This document shows positions 26,988 to 36,460 of a stretch of DNA of 64,000 nucleotides, one piece after another (position 1 is the first letter of the stretch; each line of letters starts with the position of its first letter). Below the pieces are notes generated by a model. The model was not told the DNA's origin, did no database searches, and was given only the letters and a program-made list of their open reading frames with translations. The translations under genes were made by a program, and so were the position numbers. Source of the DNA: Pseudomonas sp. C1C7 (GTDB lineage: Bacteria > Pseudomonadota > Gammaproteobacteria > Pseudomonadales > Pseudomonadaceae); NCBI RefSeq assembly GCF_013359595.1, contig NZ_JABFMP010000010.1:1-64000 (forward strand), written 5' to 3'.

Positions 26988-27117
26988 TCCGACCTTCCTC
27001 AGTGGGTATCGGCCCTTCGACCGGAAGTTGACCGGGTTGTTCCTGAGGCTAAGACAATTACAGCTAATGAGAGGCTTTTGCGGATGAGCGGCGCATGGGC
27101 CGCTCATTGAACATCGA

Positions 27118-27708
27118 TCAGATCAGGCTGTTGGTCTGGGCTACGGCGGCGAAGTTGTCGGCCATGATTGCCATTTCAGTCTGCTGAACATGCTCGGCGC
27201 TCAGCACGCCACCCTTGTAGGGCAGGTCGCGGGTGGCGCAGGCGTCTTCCACGAGGGTGCAGCGAAAGCCAAGGTTTTTCGCGGCCCGCACCGTGGTGCT
27301 GACGCTGGAGTGGCTCATGAAACCGCACACCACCAGGTCCACCGAACCCAGTTCTTCCAGGCGCTTTTTCAGATCGGTGCCGTGGAAGGCACTGGGCAGG
27401 ATCTTCTCGATCTTGATTTCACCGGCCAGCGGCTCCAGCCCCGGGATGAACTGCCCGCGCTCCCCGCGTGGGTCGAACAGGCCACCGACGGTGCCGAGGT
27501 GGCTGACATGCACGATCGGCCGACCGGCCGCACGGGCGGCAGTGACCAATTGTTTGATGTTCGCAACCGCCGAATCCATGCCGCTCAGGGCCAGGGGGCC
27601 GCTGAGGTACTCTTTCTGGGCATCGATAATGATCAGGGTCGCATGACTCAGTTTGGCCGCTGGATAACCGCGACCGCTGAGTTGAAACATCGTTTGTGGA
27701 ACGGACAT
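27118..27708 (-). CDS. Isochorismatase-like hydrolase lacking the nucleophilic Cys
   Basis: A 196-residue protein of the isochorismatase/cysteine hydrolase superfamily, with IIIDAQKEY (Asp29), a conserved Lys in KIEKILPSAF (Lys102), and the block VVCGFMSHSSVSTTVRAA. In cysteine hydrolases the block reads G-x-x-[TS]-H-x-C-V; here that Cys is Ser135. It may act as a non-cysteine isochorismatase-type hydrolase, use Ser, or be non-catalytic. AAGGAGC precedes the ATG at 27708. Substrate unknown. Confidence 0.82.
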   Translation of the reverse strand: MSVPQTMFQLSGRGYPAAKLSHATLIIIDAQKEYLSGPLALSGMDSAVANIKQLVTAARAAGRPIVHVSHLGTVGGLFDPRGERGQFIPGLEPLAGEIKIEKILPSAFHGTDLKKRLEELGSVDLVVCGFMSHSSVSTTVRAAKNLGFRCTLVEDACATRDLPYKGGVLSAEHVQQTEMAIMADNFAAVAQTNSLI

Positions 27709-27947
27709 TCTGGGGCTCCTTGGAGTGGGGCTTTTGCGCCATTGTCCTCTGGCTGAGCGCTTCTGTGAATCGCTACCATCGTAGGCACCGTCGTTATTGG
27801 CGTGCAGCGTTGTCAAGTGTTCCGTTTTGTTCAATAGGAAGCTGAAAAAAGAGATTAGTCCTACATCGACATCGGCGTTTTCCCGCGTTCGTCGTGGCGA
27901 CGATTGGCTGGTAGAATCGCCCGTCGATTTTTCTGGAGTTTGCCGTC

Positions 27948-28856
27948 GTGATCACTTCCCGCCTTCGCACCCTGCGTGACCATATCCGTTGGGCCGTCAG
28001 CCGCTTTCATGGGGAGGATCTGTTTTTCGGCCATGGCACCGACAATGCCTGGGACGAGGCCCGCCAACTGGTGTTGGGGGCGTTGCACCTGCCATGGGAA
28101 ATCTCTGACAACTACCTGGACTGCAATCTGGAAGAAGACGAAGTCGCGCATTTGCAGCTGCTGCTCAAGCGCCGCATCGAAGATCGCGTGCCGACGGCCT
28201 ACCTGCTGGGCGAAGCCTGGTTCTGCGGCATGTCGTTCATTGTCGATGAGCGCGTGCTGATCCCGCGTTCGCCGATCGGCGAGCTGATCGAAAACCGTTT
28301 TACCCCATGGCTGGGCGCGGAGCCTGCGCGGATCCTCGACCTGTGCACCGGTTCCGGTTGCATCGGTATCGCCTGCGCCTACGAATTCCAGGACGCCGAA
28401 GTGGTCTTGGCCGATCTGTCGTTCGAAGCGCTGGAAGTGGCCAACCAGAACATCGAGCGCCATGGCGTCGATGAGCGGGTCTACACGGTGCAGGGTGATG
28501 GTTTCGATGGCTTGCCGGGTCAGCGGTTCGACCTGATCGTGTCGAACCCGCCGTATGTGGACGCCGAAGATTTCGCCGACATGCCGGACGAATACCAGCA
28601 TGAACCGGAGCTGGGCCTGGCCTGCGGTGACGATGGCTTGAACCTGGTGCGCCGCATGCTCGCCGAAGCGGCGGATCACCTGACCGAGAAGGGCTTGTTG
28701 ATTGTCGAGGTGGGCAACAGCCAGGTTCACGTTGAAGCGCTGTACCCGGAAGTCGACTTCGCCTGGCTTGAATTCGAGCGCGGCGGGCATGGTGTGTTCA
28801 TGTTGACGGCCGAGCAGTGCCGCGATCATCAGGCGTTGTTCGCGTCCCGCGTCTGA
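27948..28856 (+). CDS. prmB: 50S ribosomal protein L3 glutamine methyltransferase (PrmB)
   Basis: A 302-residue class I SAM methyltransferase that methylates Gln of ribosomal protein L3. The SAM-binding loop [10 protein letters not shown] is at 131-140 and the NPPY catalytic motif at 200-203. The N-terminal helical domain and length match PrmB rather than PrmC (HemK, acts on release factors). The start is a GTG at 27948 with GGAG upstream. Usually its neighbour is aroC; here two unrelated genes intervene. Confidence 0.9.
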   Translation: MITSRLRTLRDHIRWAVSRFHGEDLFFGHGTDNAWDEARQLVLGALHLPWEISDNYLDCNLEEDEVAHLQLLLKRRIEDRVPTAYLLGEAWFCGMSFIVDERVLIPRSPIGELIENRFTPWLGAEPARILDLCTGSGCIGIACAYEFQDAEVVLADLSFEALEVANQNIERHGVDERVYTVQGDGFDGLPGQRFDLIVSNPPYVDAEDFADMPDEYQHEPELGLACGDDGLNLVRRMLAEAADHLTEKGLLIVEVGNSQVHVEALYPEVDFAWLEFERGGHGVFMLTAEQCRDHQALFASRV

Positions 28857-28865
28857 CCTTTAAAT

Positions 28866-28960
28866 CCTATCGCGGGCAAGCCCGCTCCCACAGGATTTAT
28901 GTCGTACGCAAAGGATGCGACAACATAGAACCTGTGGGAGCGAGGCTTGCCCGCGATGGC
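28866..28960. repeat. REP inverted pair
   Basis: ATCGCGGGCAAGCCCGCTCC mirrored by GGAGCGAGGCTTGCCCGCGA between convergent genes. Confidence 0.8.
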
Positions 28961-28980
28961 CGCGCCGCGGTTTCAAGCTT

Positions 28981-29772
28981 TCAACGGTGCGTCGCAATCC
29001 AGATCAACAACCCCGCCTGAAACACCGCAAACGCCACCAGGCAGGTGATAGTGAACCGCAACCCCGCGTCTTCACGCTTGTACTTGCTCACCTTCTCTTC
29101 GTGCTTCTTCAGCTTCACTTCCTGCTCGGCCAGGTTCTGCTCGGCCTGCTGGAGCATCTGCGCCGCTTCGAGAATCTCCACGACCTGCAGCTTTTCCGTA
29201 TTCCAGTCGCCCAGCAGATCGCCAACCCGCACTTCCTGAACGCTGCCCTTCAGATGCTGGGGATCGGCGTACACCACGTCGAAGCCGTGGACCCGCAGAA
29301 AGTGGTCGCGGCGCAGGCGGGTGTCTTCGCTCAGCGCATCCTTGTTGTTCAGGTCGGTGCCGTCGACGGTGTAGCCAGGCCAGCGTTTCTTCGCCCAGTT
29401 GATGCCTTGCGCCGCCATGTAGCGGCCGATGCCACGGTTCAGCGGTTCGATCTGCAGGCCGCTGTCGGGGCCCAAGTGCACGCGTTTTTCCGTGTGGTCG
29501 ACCCACACGTCCAGACTGTTCTGCTCCTTGCGCACCCGCTGGCCTGGCAGGGTGATGCTCATGCGCAACAGGCTGCGCTGCTTGTCATGGCGTTCGGCGT
29601 AACCGAACTCGACAAAGCGCAGGGGCCGCCCGCCGGTGTTGCGATCGGTCTGCAACGGCGCCAGGCGGAGCATCTTGTGGTGCTCGACGTGGACGTCCGC
29701 CCATGGCAGCTCGACCGCTGGCGGTGCTTCTTTTTCAGCGGTGGTGTCGGTTGAAGTCGGGGTGTCTGTCAT
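28981..29772 (-). CDS. Hypothetical protein with coiled coil and C-terminal membrane anchor
   Basis: A 263-residue protein without a recognised family. Thr/Pro/Ala-rich N-terminus (1-24), a mixed globular region containing VEFGYAERHDKQRS and RWPGYTVDGTDLN, a predicted coiled coil at about 195-230 rich in Gln, Glu and Lys, and one hydrophobic helix at about 240-258 just before the C-terminus. This suggests a cytosolic domain tethered to the inner membrane by its tail. It probably belongs to a conserved Pseudomonas family. Confidence 0.6.
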   Translation of the reverse strand: MTDTPTSTDTTAEKEAPPAVELPWADVHVEHHKMLRLAPLQTDRNTGGRPLRFVEFGYAERHDKQRSLLRMSITLPGQRVRKEQNSLDVWVDHTEKRVHLGPDSGLQIEPLNRGIGRYMAAQGINWAKKRWPGYTVDGTDLNNKDALSEDTRLRRDHFLRVHGFDVVYADPQHLKGSVQEVRVGDLLGDWNTEKLQVVEILEAAQMLQQAEQNLAEQEVKLKKHEEKVSKYKREDAGLRFTITCLVAFAVFQAGLLIWIATHR

Positions 29773-29871
29773 AACGTCAAGATCCTGTCCAGGCTCAGCT
29801 TGTCACCAACCATTGCGTTGGCGACAAAGGCTTATCGGCCGTTTTGTTCAGGACTGGAGGGTAAACAGCGT

Positions 29872-30825
29872 TTAACGGATGGGAAGTCCGTCAATAAACC
29901 CGAGAATGCGCGTACCCAGCTCGGCGGCCAGGGGCAGATTCGGGTCCTTGTAGGAGGCCAACTGGCGTTTGACGTCGTTGGGCACGATGCGCAGGACATG
30001 GTTCATGCCTTCGATCAGCGCCAGTTGCGCGTCCGGTTTGGCGGCTTTCAACAAGCGCGCGTCCTCGACCCCGACCTGAATATCGCTGCTGCCCTGAATG
30101 ATCAGCGCCGGCATTTTCAGGCGGGCAAACGCCGCCGCCGGGTCCTGGCGAAACAGCGTAATCAGGTACGGCTGCACGCTCGGGCGGAAAATCACCTGGA
30201 GGGACGGCGGCACGTTGTCATCGGTTTTCCCGGCCTTGAGGCTGTCGAGCAGTTCGTTGCTGCGCAGCATCAAGGGGGGCGGCAGGCTGCGAGCCAGTTG
30301 CTCGCGCAGTACCTGATCGATCGGCCGCGCGCTGCCGGACATGGAAATCACCGCCGCCGCATTGACACTCGGCGCGGCGAGGCTGGCGATCAACGCGCCT
30401 TCGCTGTGCCCCAGCAGGATCAGCTTGCCGAAGCGCGGGTCGGCCTTGAGCTTGCGACCCCAGGCCTCGGCGTCGGAGACATAGCCTTCGACCGACAGAT
30501 TGCGCTCGTCCGGAGTAGCCGCCAGGCTCGCCGCCACGCCGCGCTTGTCGTAGCGCACGCTGGCGATGTTGTGTTTGGCCAATACCCAGGCCAGGCGCTT
30601 GAGGCTGTCATTGCGCCCGCCGTCGGGATTGTTGCCGTCGCGATCGGTGGGGCCGGAGCCGGAAATGATCAGCACCACCGGCACTGGATTGTCGGACTTG
30701 GGCAGCAGCAGCGAGCCGAAAAGCTCGCCGTTGCCGGTGTCCAGGGTAATCGGCCGTTGCAGAACAGTGGCCTGGGCGAAGCCGGTAAACAAGGTCAGGG
30801 TCAAGAGCAAAACTCGCAGCATCAT
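29872..30825 (-). CDS. Exported alpha/beta hydrolase
   Basis: A 317-residue precursor with a signal peptide (MMLRVLLLTLTLFTGFAQA) and an alpha/beta hydrolase core: oxyanion-region SGSGPTDRDGN, nucleophile elbow LLGHSEGALIA, acid-containing IIQGSSDIQVG, and catalytic His in EGMNHVLR. It belongs to the periplasmic dienelactone-hydrolase/BAAT-like esterase group. The second ATG (30822) is equally possible as start. Divergent from aroC. Substrate unknown. Confidence 0.82.
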   Translation of the reverse strand: MMLRVLLLTLTLFTGFAQATVLQRPITLDTGNGELFGSLLLPKSDNPVPVVLIISGSGPTDRDGNNPDGGRNDSLKRLAWVLAKHNIASVRYDKRGVAASLAATPDERNLSVEGYVSDAEAWGRKLKADPRFGKLILLGHSEGALIASLAAPSVNAAAVISMSGSARPIDQVLREQLARSLPPPLMLRSNELLDSLKAGKTDDNVPPSLQVIFRPSVQPYLITLFRQDPAAAFARLKMPALIIQGSSDIQVGVEDARLLKAAKPDAQLALIEGMNHVLRIVPNDVKRQLASYKDPNLPLAAELGTRILGFIDGLPIR

Positions 30826-30954
30826 CAGGCCATCATCGTCAGGATGCCGGTTGGACTCGCCAATCGGCGTTAGGTTCGAGGATGAACTGATTGGGTAGCC
30901 TGCGTATACTGGCGCGCATTACGTATTTGGGTTCGATTTCACGGAGCGTCCTGC

Positions 30955-32046
30955 ATGTCCGGCAATACCTACGGCAAGCTGTTCACTGTCACCACCGCGG
31001 GCGAAAGCCATGGCCCGGCGTTGGTCGCCATTGTCGATGGCTGCCCGCCGGGCCTGGAGATTTCCCTTGAGGATCTGCAGCGTGACCTGGACCGGCGCAA
31101 GCCCGGCACCAGTCGCCACACCACCCAGCGTCAGGAGGCCGACGAAGTCGAAATCCTCTCCGGCGTGTTCGAGGGTCGTACCACCGGTTGCGCCATCGGC
31201 CTGTTGATCCGCAACACCGACCAGAAGTCCAAGGACTACTCGGCGATCAAGGACCTGTTCCGCCCGGCCCACGCCGACTACACCTACCACCACAAATACG
31301 GCGAGCGCGATTATCGCGGCGGCGGTCGCAGCTCGGCGCGGGAAACCGCCATGCGCGTGGCGGCTGGCGCCATTGCCAAGAAGTACCTGGCCACCCAGGG
31401 CATCGTCATTCGCGGTTACATGAGCCAGCTCGGCCCGATCGAAATCCCGTTCAAGACCTGGGATTCGGTGGAGCAGAACGCCTTCTTCAGCCCGGACCCG
31501 GACAAGGTGCCGGAGCTGGAAGCCTATATGGACCAGCTGCGTCGCGACCAGGATTCGGTCGGGGCGAAGATCACCGTGGTTGCCGAAGGCGTGATGCCGG
31601 GCCTGGGCGAGCCGATTTTCGATCGCCTCGACGCGGAGCTGGCCCATGCGCTGATGAGCATCAACGCGGTCAAGGGCGTGGAAATCGGCGCCGGTTTCGC
31701 CTCCGTAGCCCAGCGCGGCACCGAGCATCGCGATGAGCTGACGCCGGAAGGTTTCCTCAGCAACAACGCCGGCGGCATCCTCGGCGGGATCTCCTCCGGT
31801 CAGCCGATCGTTGCCCACCTGGCGCTCAAACCAACTTCGAGCATCACCACCCCGGGCCGTTCCATCGATATCCATGGCAACCCGGTGGAAGTCATCACCA
31901 AGGGCCGTCACGACCCGTGCGTCGGCATCCGCGCCACGCCGATCGCCGAAGCGATGATGGCCATCGTGCTGATGGACCACCTGCTGCGTCACCGCGGGCA
32001 AAACGCCGATGTGCGCGTGAGCACGCCGGTGCTCGGCCAGCTGTGA
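30955..32046 (+). CDS. aroC: Chorismate synthase
   Basis: A 363-residue FMN-dependent enzyme making chorismate from EPSP, the last shared step of aromatic biosynthesis. GESHGPA at 16-22, the [12 protein letters not shown] loop, and [14 protein letters not shown] are diagnostic. Length fits the family. The downstream MFS gene follows by 42 bp in the same direction. Confidence 0.97.
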   Translation: MSGNTYGKLFTVTTAGESHGPALVAIVDGCPPGLEISLEDLQRDLDRRKPGTSRHTTQRQEADEVEILSGVFEGRTTGCAIGLLIRNTDQKSKDYSAIKDLFRPAHADYTYHHKYGERDYRGGGRSSARETAMRVAAGAIAKKYLATQGIVIRGYMSQLGPIEIPFKTWDSVEQNAFFSPDPDKVPELEAYMDQLRRDQDSVGAKITVVAEGVMPGLGEPIFDRLDAELAHALMSINAVKGVEIGAGFASVAQRGTEHRDELTPEGFLSNNAGGILGGISSGQPIVAHLALKPTSSITTPGRSIDIHGNPVEVITKGRHDPCVGIRATPIAEAMMAIVLMDHLLRHRGQNADVRVSTPVLGQL

Positions 32047-32088
32047 ATGGCCGATCTGCATGATTGATATGAAAAGCGCCGCAGTCTG

Positions 32089-33240
32089 ATGGCTGCGGCG
32101 CTTCCGTACTGGCGGCTCTCCAGTTTCTATCTGTTCTATTTCGCCCTGCTCGGATCGACCGCGCCGTTTCTGGCGCTGTACTTCGATCATCTGGGTTTTT
32201 CTGCCGCGCGCATCGGCGAGCTGGTGGCAATCCCGATGCTGATGCGTTGCGTGGCGCCGAACATCTGGGGCTGGCTCGGTGACTACACCGGCCGGCGCCT
32301 GGCCATCGTGCGCTTCGGCGCCGTCTGTACGCTGCTGACCTTTTCGCTGATCTTCGTCAGCAAGACCTACGCCTGGCTGGCGATGGTCATGGCCCTGCAC
32401 GCGTTCTTCTGGCATGCGGTGTTGCCGCAGTTCGAGGTCATTACCCTGGCGCACTTGCAGGGGCAGACCTCGCGCTACAGCCAGATTCGCCTGTGGGGTT
32501 CCATCGGTTTCATCATCACCGTGGTCGCGCTGGGGCGCCTGTTCGAATGGCTGAGCCTGGACATCTACCCGGCGGCGCTGGTGCTGATCATGGCCGGCAT
32601 CGTCCTGAGCAGCCTGTGGGTGCCCAATGCGCAGCCGCCGCAAGGCGCGCGGTTGAGCGGGGAGGGGTTTCTGGCCCAATTGCGCAGCCCCGGCGTGCTG
32701 GCGTTCTACGCCTGCGTGGCGCTGATGCAGATGAGCCACGGTCCGTATTACACCTTTCTGACCCTGCACCTCGAGCGCCTGGGTTACAGCCGCGGGGTGA
32801 TCGGCATGCTCTGGGCCGTCGGCGTGGTGGCCGAAGTGCTGATGTTCATGGCGATGAGCCGGATCCTCGCGCGCTTTTCCCTGCGGCGGGTGTTGCTGGC
32901 GAGCTTTCTGCTGGCGGCGTTGCGCTGGTTGTTGTTGGGCTCGCTGGCGGAATTTCTCTGGGTGCTGTTGTTTGCCCAGGTGCTGCACGCCGCCACCTTC
33001 GGCAGTTTTCACGCCGCGGCCATTGCCTTCGTGCAACGCAGCTTCGGCCCCCGTCAGCAAGGCCAGGGCCAGGCGTTGTATGCCGCCCTGGCCGGGACCG
33101 GCGGCGCCATGGGCGCGCTGTATTCCGGCTACAGCTGGAATGCCCTCGGCGCGGCATCAACCTTTAGTGTTGCCAGTCTCGCAGCCGTCGCGGCAGCCGT
33201 TATCATCGCCACACGTATGCAAGAAGGAACGTCCCAATGA
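32089..33240 (+). CDS. MFS transporter (HcaT/PPP-family-like)
   Basis: A 383-residue inner-membrane carrier with about 12 helices. The beginning WRLSSFYLFYFALLGSTAPF and the RYSQIRLWGSIGFI block are typical of the 3-phenylpropionate/HcaT-like MFS group, with the conserved MFS loop NIWGWLGDYTGRR. Its last codons overlap the next gene by 4 bp (ATGA), so the two are translationally coupled. Substrate unknown. Confidence 0.85.
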   Translation: MAAALPYWRLSSFYLFYFALLGSTAPFLALYFDHLGFSAARIGELVAIPMLMRCVAPNIWGWLGDYTGRRLAIVRFGAVCTLLTFSLIFVSKTYAWLAMVMALHAFFWHAVLPQFEVITLAHLQGQTSRYSQIRLWGSIGFIITVVALGRLFEWLSLDIYPAALVLIMAGIVLSSLWVPNAQPPQGARLSGEGFLAQLRSPGVLAFYACVALMQMSHGPYYTFLTLHLERLGYSRGVIGMLWAVGVVAEVLMFMAMSRILARFSLRRVLLASFLLAALRWLLLGSLAEFLWVLLFAQVLHAATFGSFHAAAIAFVQRSFGPRQQGQGQALYAALAGTGGAMGALYSGYSWNALGAASTFSVASLAAVAAAVIIATRMQEGTSQ

Positions 33241-33776
33241 GCAGCCTGTCCGTTTTTCACGTCTCAAGCCCCGAAGTTCCCAACAAGGTGCTGACCCATT
33301 TCGAAGACATCGCCTCGACCCTGGCCGAACAGGGCGTACGCTTTGACCGTTGGCAAGCTGCGACGAAGCTCCAGCCCGGCGCCAGTCAGGAAGAGGTGAT
33401 TGCTGCCTATCAGACGCCAATCGACCAGCTGATGACCGAGCGTGGCTACATCACCGTTGATGTGATCAGCTGCAGCAGCGATCACCCGCAGAAAGACGAA
33501 CTCCTCGACGAACACCGCAAGGGTGAAGACGAAGTACGCTTTTTCGTCGCCGGGCGCGGTTTGTTCAACCTGCACATCGACGATTACGTCTATGCGGTAC
33601 TGTGCGAGAAGAATGATCTGATCCTGGTGCCGGCCGGCACCAAACATTGGTTCGATAGGGGGGAGAACCCGCATTTCGTGGCGATTCGCCTGTTCAAGAA
33701 CCAGGAAGGGTTGGTGGCGAACTTCACCGGGGACAACATTGCCAGCCGGTTCCCACGGCTCGATGACTTCACATAA
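33237..33776 (+). CDS. mtnD: Acireductone dioxygenase-like cupin with a substituted metal ligand
   Basis: A 179-residue cupin closely matching MtnD, the Fe/Ni acireductone dioxygenase of methionine salvage, including EDEVRFFVAGRGLF, VYAVLCEKNDLI and the His in AGTKHWFD. In canonical enzymes the metal site starts E-H-x-H-x-E-D-E; here it is E-H-R-K-G-E-D-E, so one His ligand is Lys, and about four residues before the motif seem to be missing. The partners mtnB and mtnC are not adjacent. The gene overlaps the MFS stop (ATGA). It could be inactive, or use an altered metal site; family membership is secure, activity is not. Confidence 0.8.
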   Translation: MSSLSVFHVSSPEVPNKVLTHFEDIASTLAEQGVRFDRWQAATKLQPGASQEEVIAAYQTPIDQLMTERGYITVDVISCSSDHPQKDELLDEHRKGEDEVRFFVAGRGLFNLHIDDYVYAVLCEKNDLILVPAGTKHWFDRGENPHFVAIRLFKNQEGLVANFTGDNIASRFPRLDDFT

Positions 33777-33778
33777 CC

Positions 33779-33883
33779 TGTAGGAGCGAGCATGCTCGCG
33801 ATGAACGTTCAGACACCGCTGGGCATCAGGTTTCCAGCGTTACCGTTAACGACCATCGCGAGCATGCTCGCTCCTGCAGGAAA
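33779..33883. repeat. REP inverted pair
   Basis: TAGGAGCGAGCATGCTCGCG mirrored by CGCGAGCATGCTCGCTCCTG, between convergent genes. Confidence 0.8.
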
Positions 33884-33900
33884 GCAGATATCCGCTTTCG

Positions 33901-34179
33901 TCAGGCCGAATGATAGGTCGGCAACGCAAACCGCTGCTGGCTCTGCAGCATCGAAATCTGCGGCAACTCGCTGGCCTGTTCGGCCAGGTCGCGGCGGATG
34001 GCGCTGATGACCCACGACAGCTGGTCGCCATTGTGCAACTGCTGATAGGAAATCGAGCGCTTGAATACCTTGTCCTCTCCACCACGCAAGGTCAGCAGAA
34101 TCCCGCCGTCCGGGCGAGGCTGGGTAGTGACCTGGAAGTTGGAGAACAGGGATGCGAATTTTTCCTGGATCAGGTTCAT
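33901..34179 (-). CDS. Small conserved protein (DUF3509-like)
   Basis: A 92-residue soluble protein beginning MNLIQEKFASLFSNFQV and containing RPDGGILLTLRGG and a Gln-rich segment. It resembles the Pseudomonas-restricted DUF3509 family, recalled rather than searched. The ATG at 34179 with GGAG upstream is favoured over a start 11 codons earlier. Function unknown. Confidence 0.65.
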   Translation of the reverse strand: MNLIQEKFASLFSNFQVTTQPRPDGGILLTLRGGEDKVFKRSISYQQLHNGDQLSWVISAIRRDLAEQASELPQISMLQSQQRFALPTYHSA

Positions 34180-34525
34180 GTCTTTCAGCTCCGTGATGAC
34201 TTGAATAGGCAAGCATGCACAGAGCGTTGCAGTGATTGTGCCAGCATCCGCTCTTGGTTAAATTTCTTTAAAAACAACGGCTTATGTTTTTGGCGGGTTT
34301 TTGTTTTCGTGCAATTTGCAAGAACAGCCATCGTGCATCCTGCATTTTGCGAGATTCTCGGCGGTTGGATTGAACCATTTGAAGTCCTCGCGCTCGCGAT
34401 CTCCAACACCGCTGTTGCAGATACAAAACATTTCAAAAACCGCGTGTACAGCTCAAGAACCCTTGACGTATTTTCGGGCTTCATTCAACGCCGCCCGACA
34501 ATAAGAAGAGCGAACGGGAGCCGCC
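34180..34525. other. Divergent intergenic region
   Basis: A 346-bp AT-rich gap between the DUF3509-like gene and the acyl-CoA synthetase gene. It should hold both promoters. A TTGACG at about 34464 faces the synthetase, but no matching -10 stands out. No gene is supported. Confidence 0.5.
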
Positions 34526-36364
34526 ATGCGCCGCACGCCAAGCGACACGATCACCTGGAGCATGATGCTCCGCAAGCTGCCTTCCATCGCCAAAGCCCTG
34601 CCACGGGTGGTCAAGGGCATGAAGGTCGCAAACGTCAAGGACCCGAACCAACCGTGTGGCCTGGCCTGGAGTTTCGAACAGGCAACCCTGCGCAATCCCG
34701 ATGGCCCGGCACTGCTGCACGATGCGCTTTCGCTGAGTTATACACAGGTCAACCAATGGGCCAACCGCGTCGCCCATCACCTGATCGAGCGGGGCATCGG
34801 CAAGGGCGACGTCGTGGCGGTGTTCATCGAGAACCGTCCTGAGCTGCTGGTGACGATCCTGGCGGTGGCCAAGGTCGGCGCGATCAGCGCCTTGCTCAAC
34901 ACTTCGCAGACCCGCGACACACTTGTCCACAGCCTGAATCTGGTAGCGCCGGCGGCCATCGTCGTCGGCGAGGAATTGGTTCCGGCGTTTCTGGCGGTGC
35001 GCGAGTCGGTGTCGATCCCGGCGGCGCACTGCTGGTTCATTGCCGACCAGAACACCTACGATCACCCGGGCATCGCGCCCGAAGGCTTCATCAATCTGAT
35101 GACCGCCAGCATCGACGGCCCCGTCGACAATCCGGCCAGCAGCCAGCAGATCTTCTTCGACGACACCTGCTTCTATATCTACACCTCGGGCACCACGGGT
35201 CTGCCCAAGGCCGGCGTGTTCAAGCACGGGCGCTGGATGCGCAGCTTCGCCAGCTTCGGCATGGTCGCCCTGGACATGCGACCCACGGACATCGTCTATT
35301 GCACCTTGCCGCTGTATCACGCCACGGGCCTGTGCGTGTGCTGGGGCTCGGCCATCAGCGGCGCTTCGGGGTTTGCCCTGCGTCGCAAGTTCAGCGCCAG
35401 TCACTTCTGGGGCGATGTGCGCAAATACCGCGCGACCACCCTGGGTTACGTCGGCGAACTGTGCCGTTATCTGGTGGATCAACCGACCGGCGAGGACGAC
35501 AACCGGCACGAAGTGACCAAGATGATCGGCAATGGCCTGCGCCCCGGCGCCTGGCGCGAGTTCAAGACGCGTTTTGGCGTCAGGCACATCTGCGAGCTGT
35601 ATGCCGCCAGCGACGGCAACATCGGCTTCACCAACATCCTGAATTTCGACAACACGGTGGGGTTCTCCCTGATGTCCTGGGAACTGGCCGCCTACGATCA
35701 TGACAGCGGCGCGCCGATCCGTGCCGCCAACGGTTTCATGCGCAAGGTCGGCAAGGGCGAGCAGGGCCTGTTGCTGGCGAGGATCGACGACAAGGCGCCG
35801 CTGGACGGCTACACCGATCCGCAGAAAACCGAGAAGGTCGTTTTGCACGATGTGTTCGTCAAGGGCGACCGCTATTTCAATACCGGCGATCTGCTGCGCA
35901 ACATCGGTTTCGGCCACGCACAGTTCGTCGACCGTCTGGGCGACACCTATCGCTGGAAGGGCGAAAACGTCTCGACCACTGAAGTCGAGAACATGCTGCT
36001 CAAGCATCCGCTGATCTCCGAAGCCGTGGCCTATGGCGTGGAAATCCTCAACACCAACGGCCGGGCAGGAATGGCGGCGATCACGCCGGCCGAATCCCTG
36101 GCGACCCTGGATTTCAGCGCGCTGCTGGCGTTTCTGCGACAGCAACTGCCGGCTTATGCGGTGCCGCTGTTTCTGCGGGTGAAGCTGAAAATGGAGACCA
36201 CCGGGACCTTCAAGTACCAGAAAACCCGGCTCAAGGACGAAGGTTTCGACCCTGCCCGCACCGGCGGCGACCCGATCTACGCCTGGCTGCCGGGCAGCGA
36301 CACCTACGTGCAGGTCACCGAGCCCTTGCTGACGGCGATTCAGGACGGTCGTTATCGTTATTGA
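34526..36364 (+). CDS. Long-chain fatty acyl-CoA synthetase (FATP-type)
   Basis: A 612-residue AMP-forming adenylating enzyme that activates fatty acids to acyl-CoA. The P-loop-like motif YIYTSGTTGLPKAGVFKH is at about 216-233, LPLYHATGLCV at about 266-276, and the C-terminal hinge YFNTGDLL and DRLGDTYRWKGENVSTTEVE are intact. Organisation and length match the fatty-acid transport/VLCFA synthetase branch (FadD6-like) rather than FadD. CGGGAG precedes the ATG. Confidence 0.88.
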   Translation: MRRTPSDTITWSMMLRKLPSIAKALPRVVKGMKVANVKDPNQPCGLAWSFEQATLRNPDGPALLHDALSLSYTQVNQWANRVAHHLIERGIGKGDVVAVFIENRPELLVTILAVAKVGAISALLNTSQTRDTLVHSLNLVAPAAIVVGEELVPAFLAVRESVSIPAAHCWFIADQNTYDHPGIAPEGFINLMTASIDGPVDNPASSQQIFFDDTCFYIYTSGTTGLPKAGVFKHGRWMRSFASFGMVALDMRPTDIVYCTLPLYHATGLCVCWGSAISGASGFALRRKFSASHFWGDVRKYRATTLGYVGELCRYLVDQPTGEDDNRHEVTKMIGNGLRPGAWREFKTRFGVRHICELYAASDGNIGFTNILNFDNTVGFSLMSWELAAYDHDSGAPIRAANGFMRKVGKGEQGLLLARIDDKAPLDGYTDPQKTEKVVLHDVFVKGDRYFNTGDLLRNIGFGHAQFVDRLGDTYRWKGENVSTTEVENMLLKHPLISEAVAYGVEILNTNGRAGMAAITPAESLATLDFSALLAFLRQQLPAYAVPLFLRVKLKMETTGTFKYQKTRLKDEGFDPARTGGDPIYAWLPGSDTYVQVTEPLLTAIQDGRYRY

Positions 36365-36460
36365 AAGTGGCTATGGCTGCGTTTCAGAAAAAAGAAGTGA
36401 CAGTGCCGGGGCCGCTCGGGAAACTGTCGGCTTTCCGAATGACAGAACCTGGAGTGTCCA

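Noticed and set aside
30919..33060. 713-codon frame opposite aroC and the MFS gene
   Set aside because: It spans two unrelated, well-identified genes on the plus strand.
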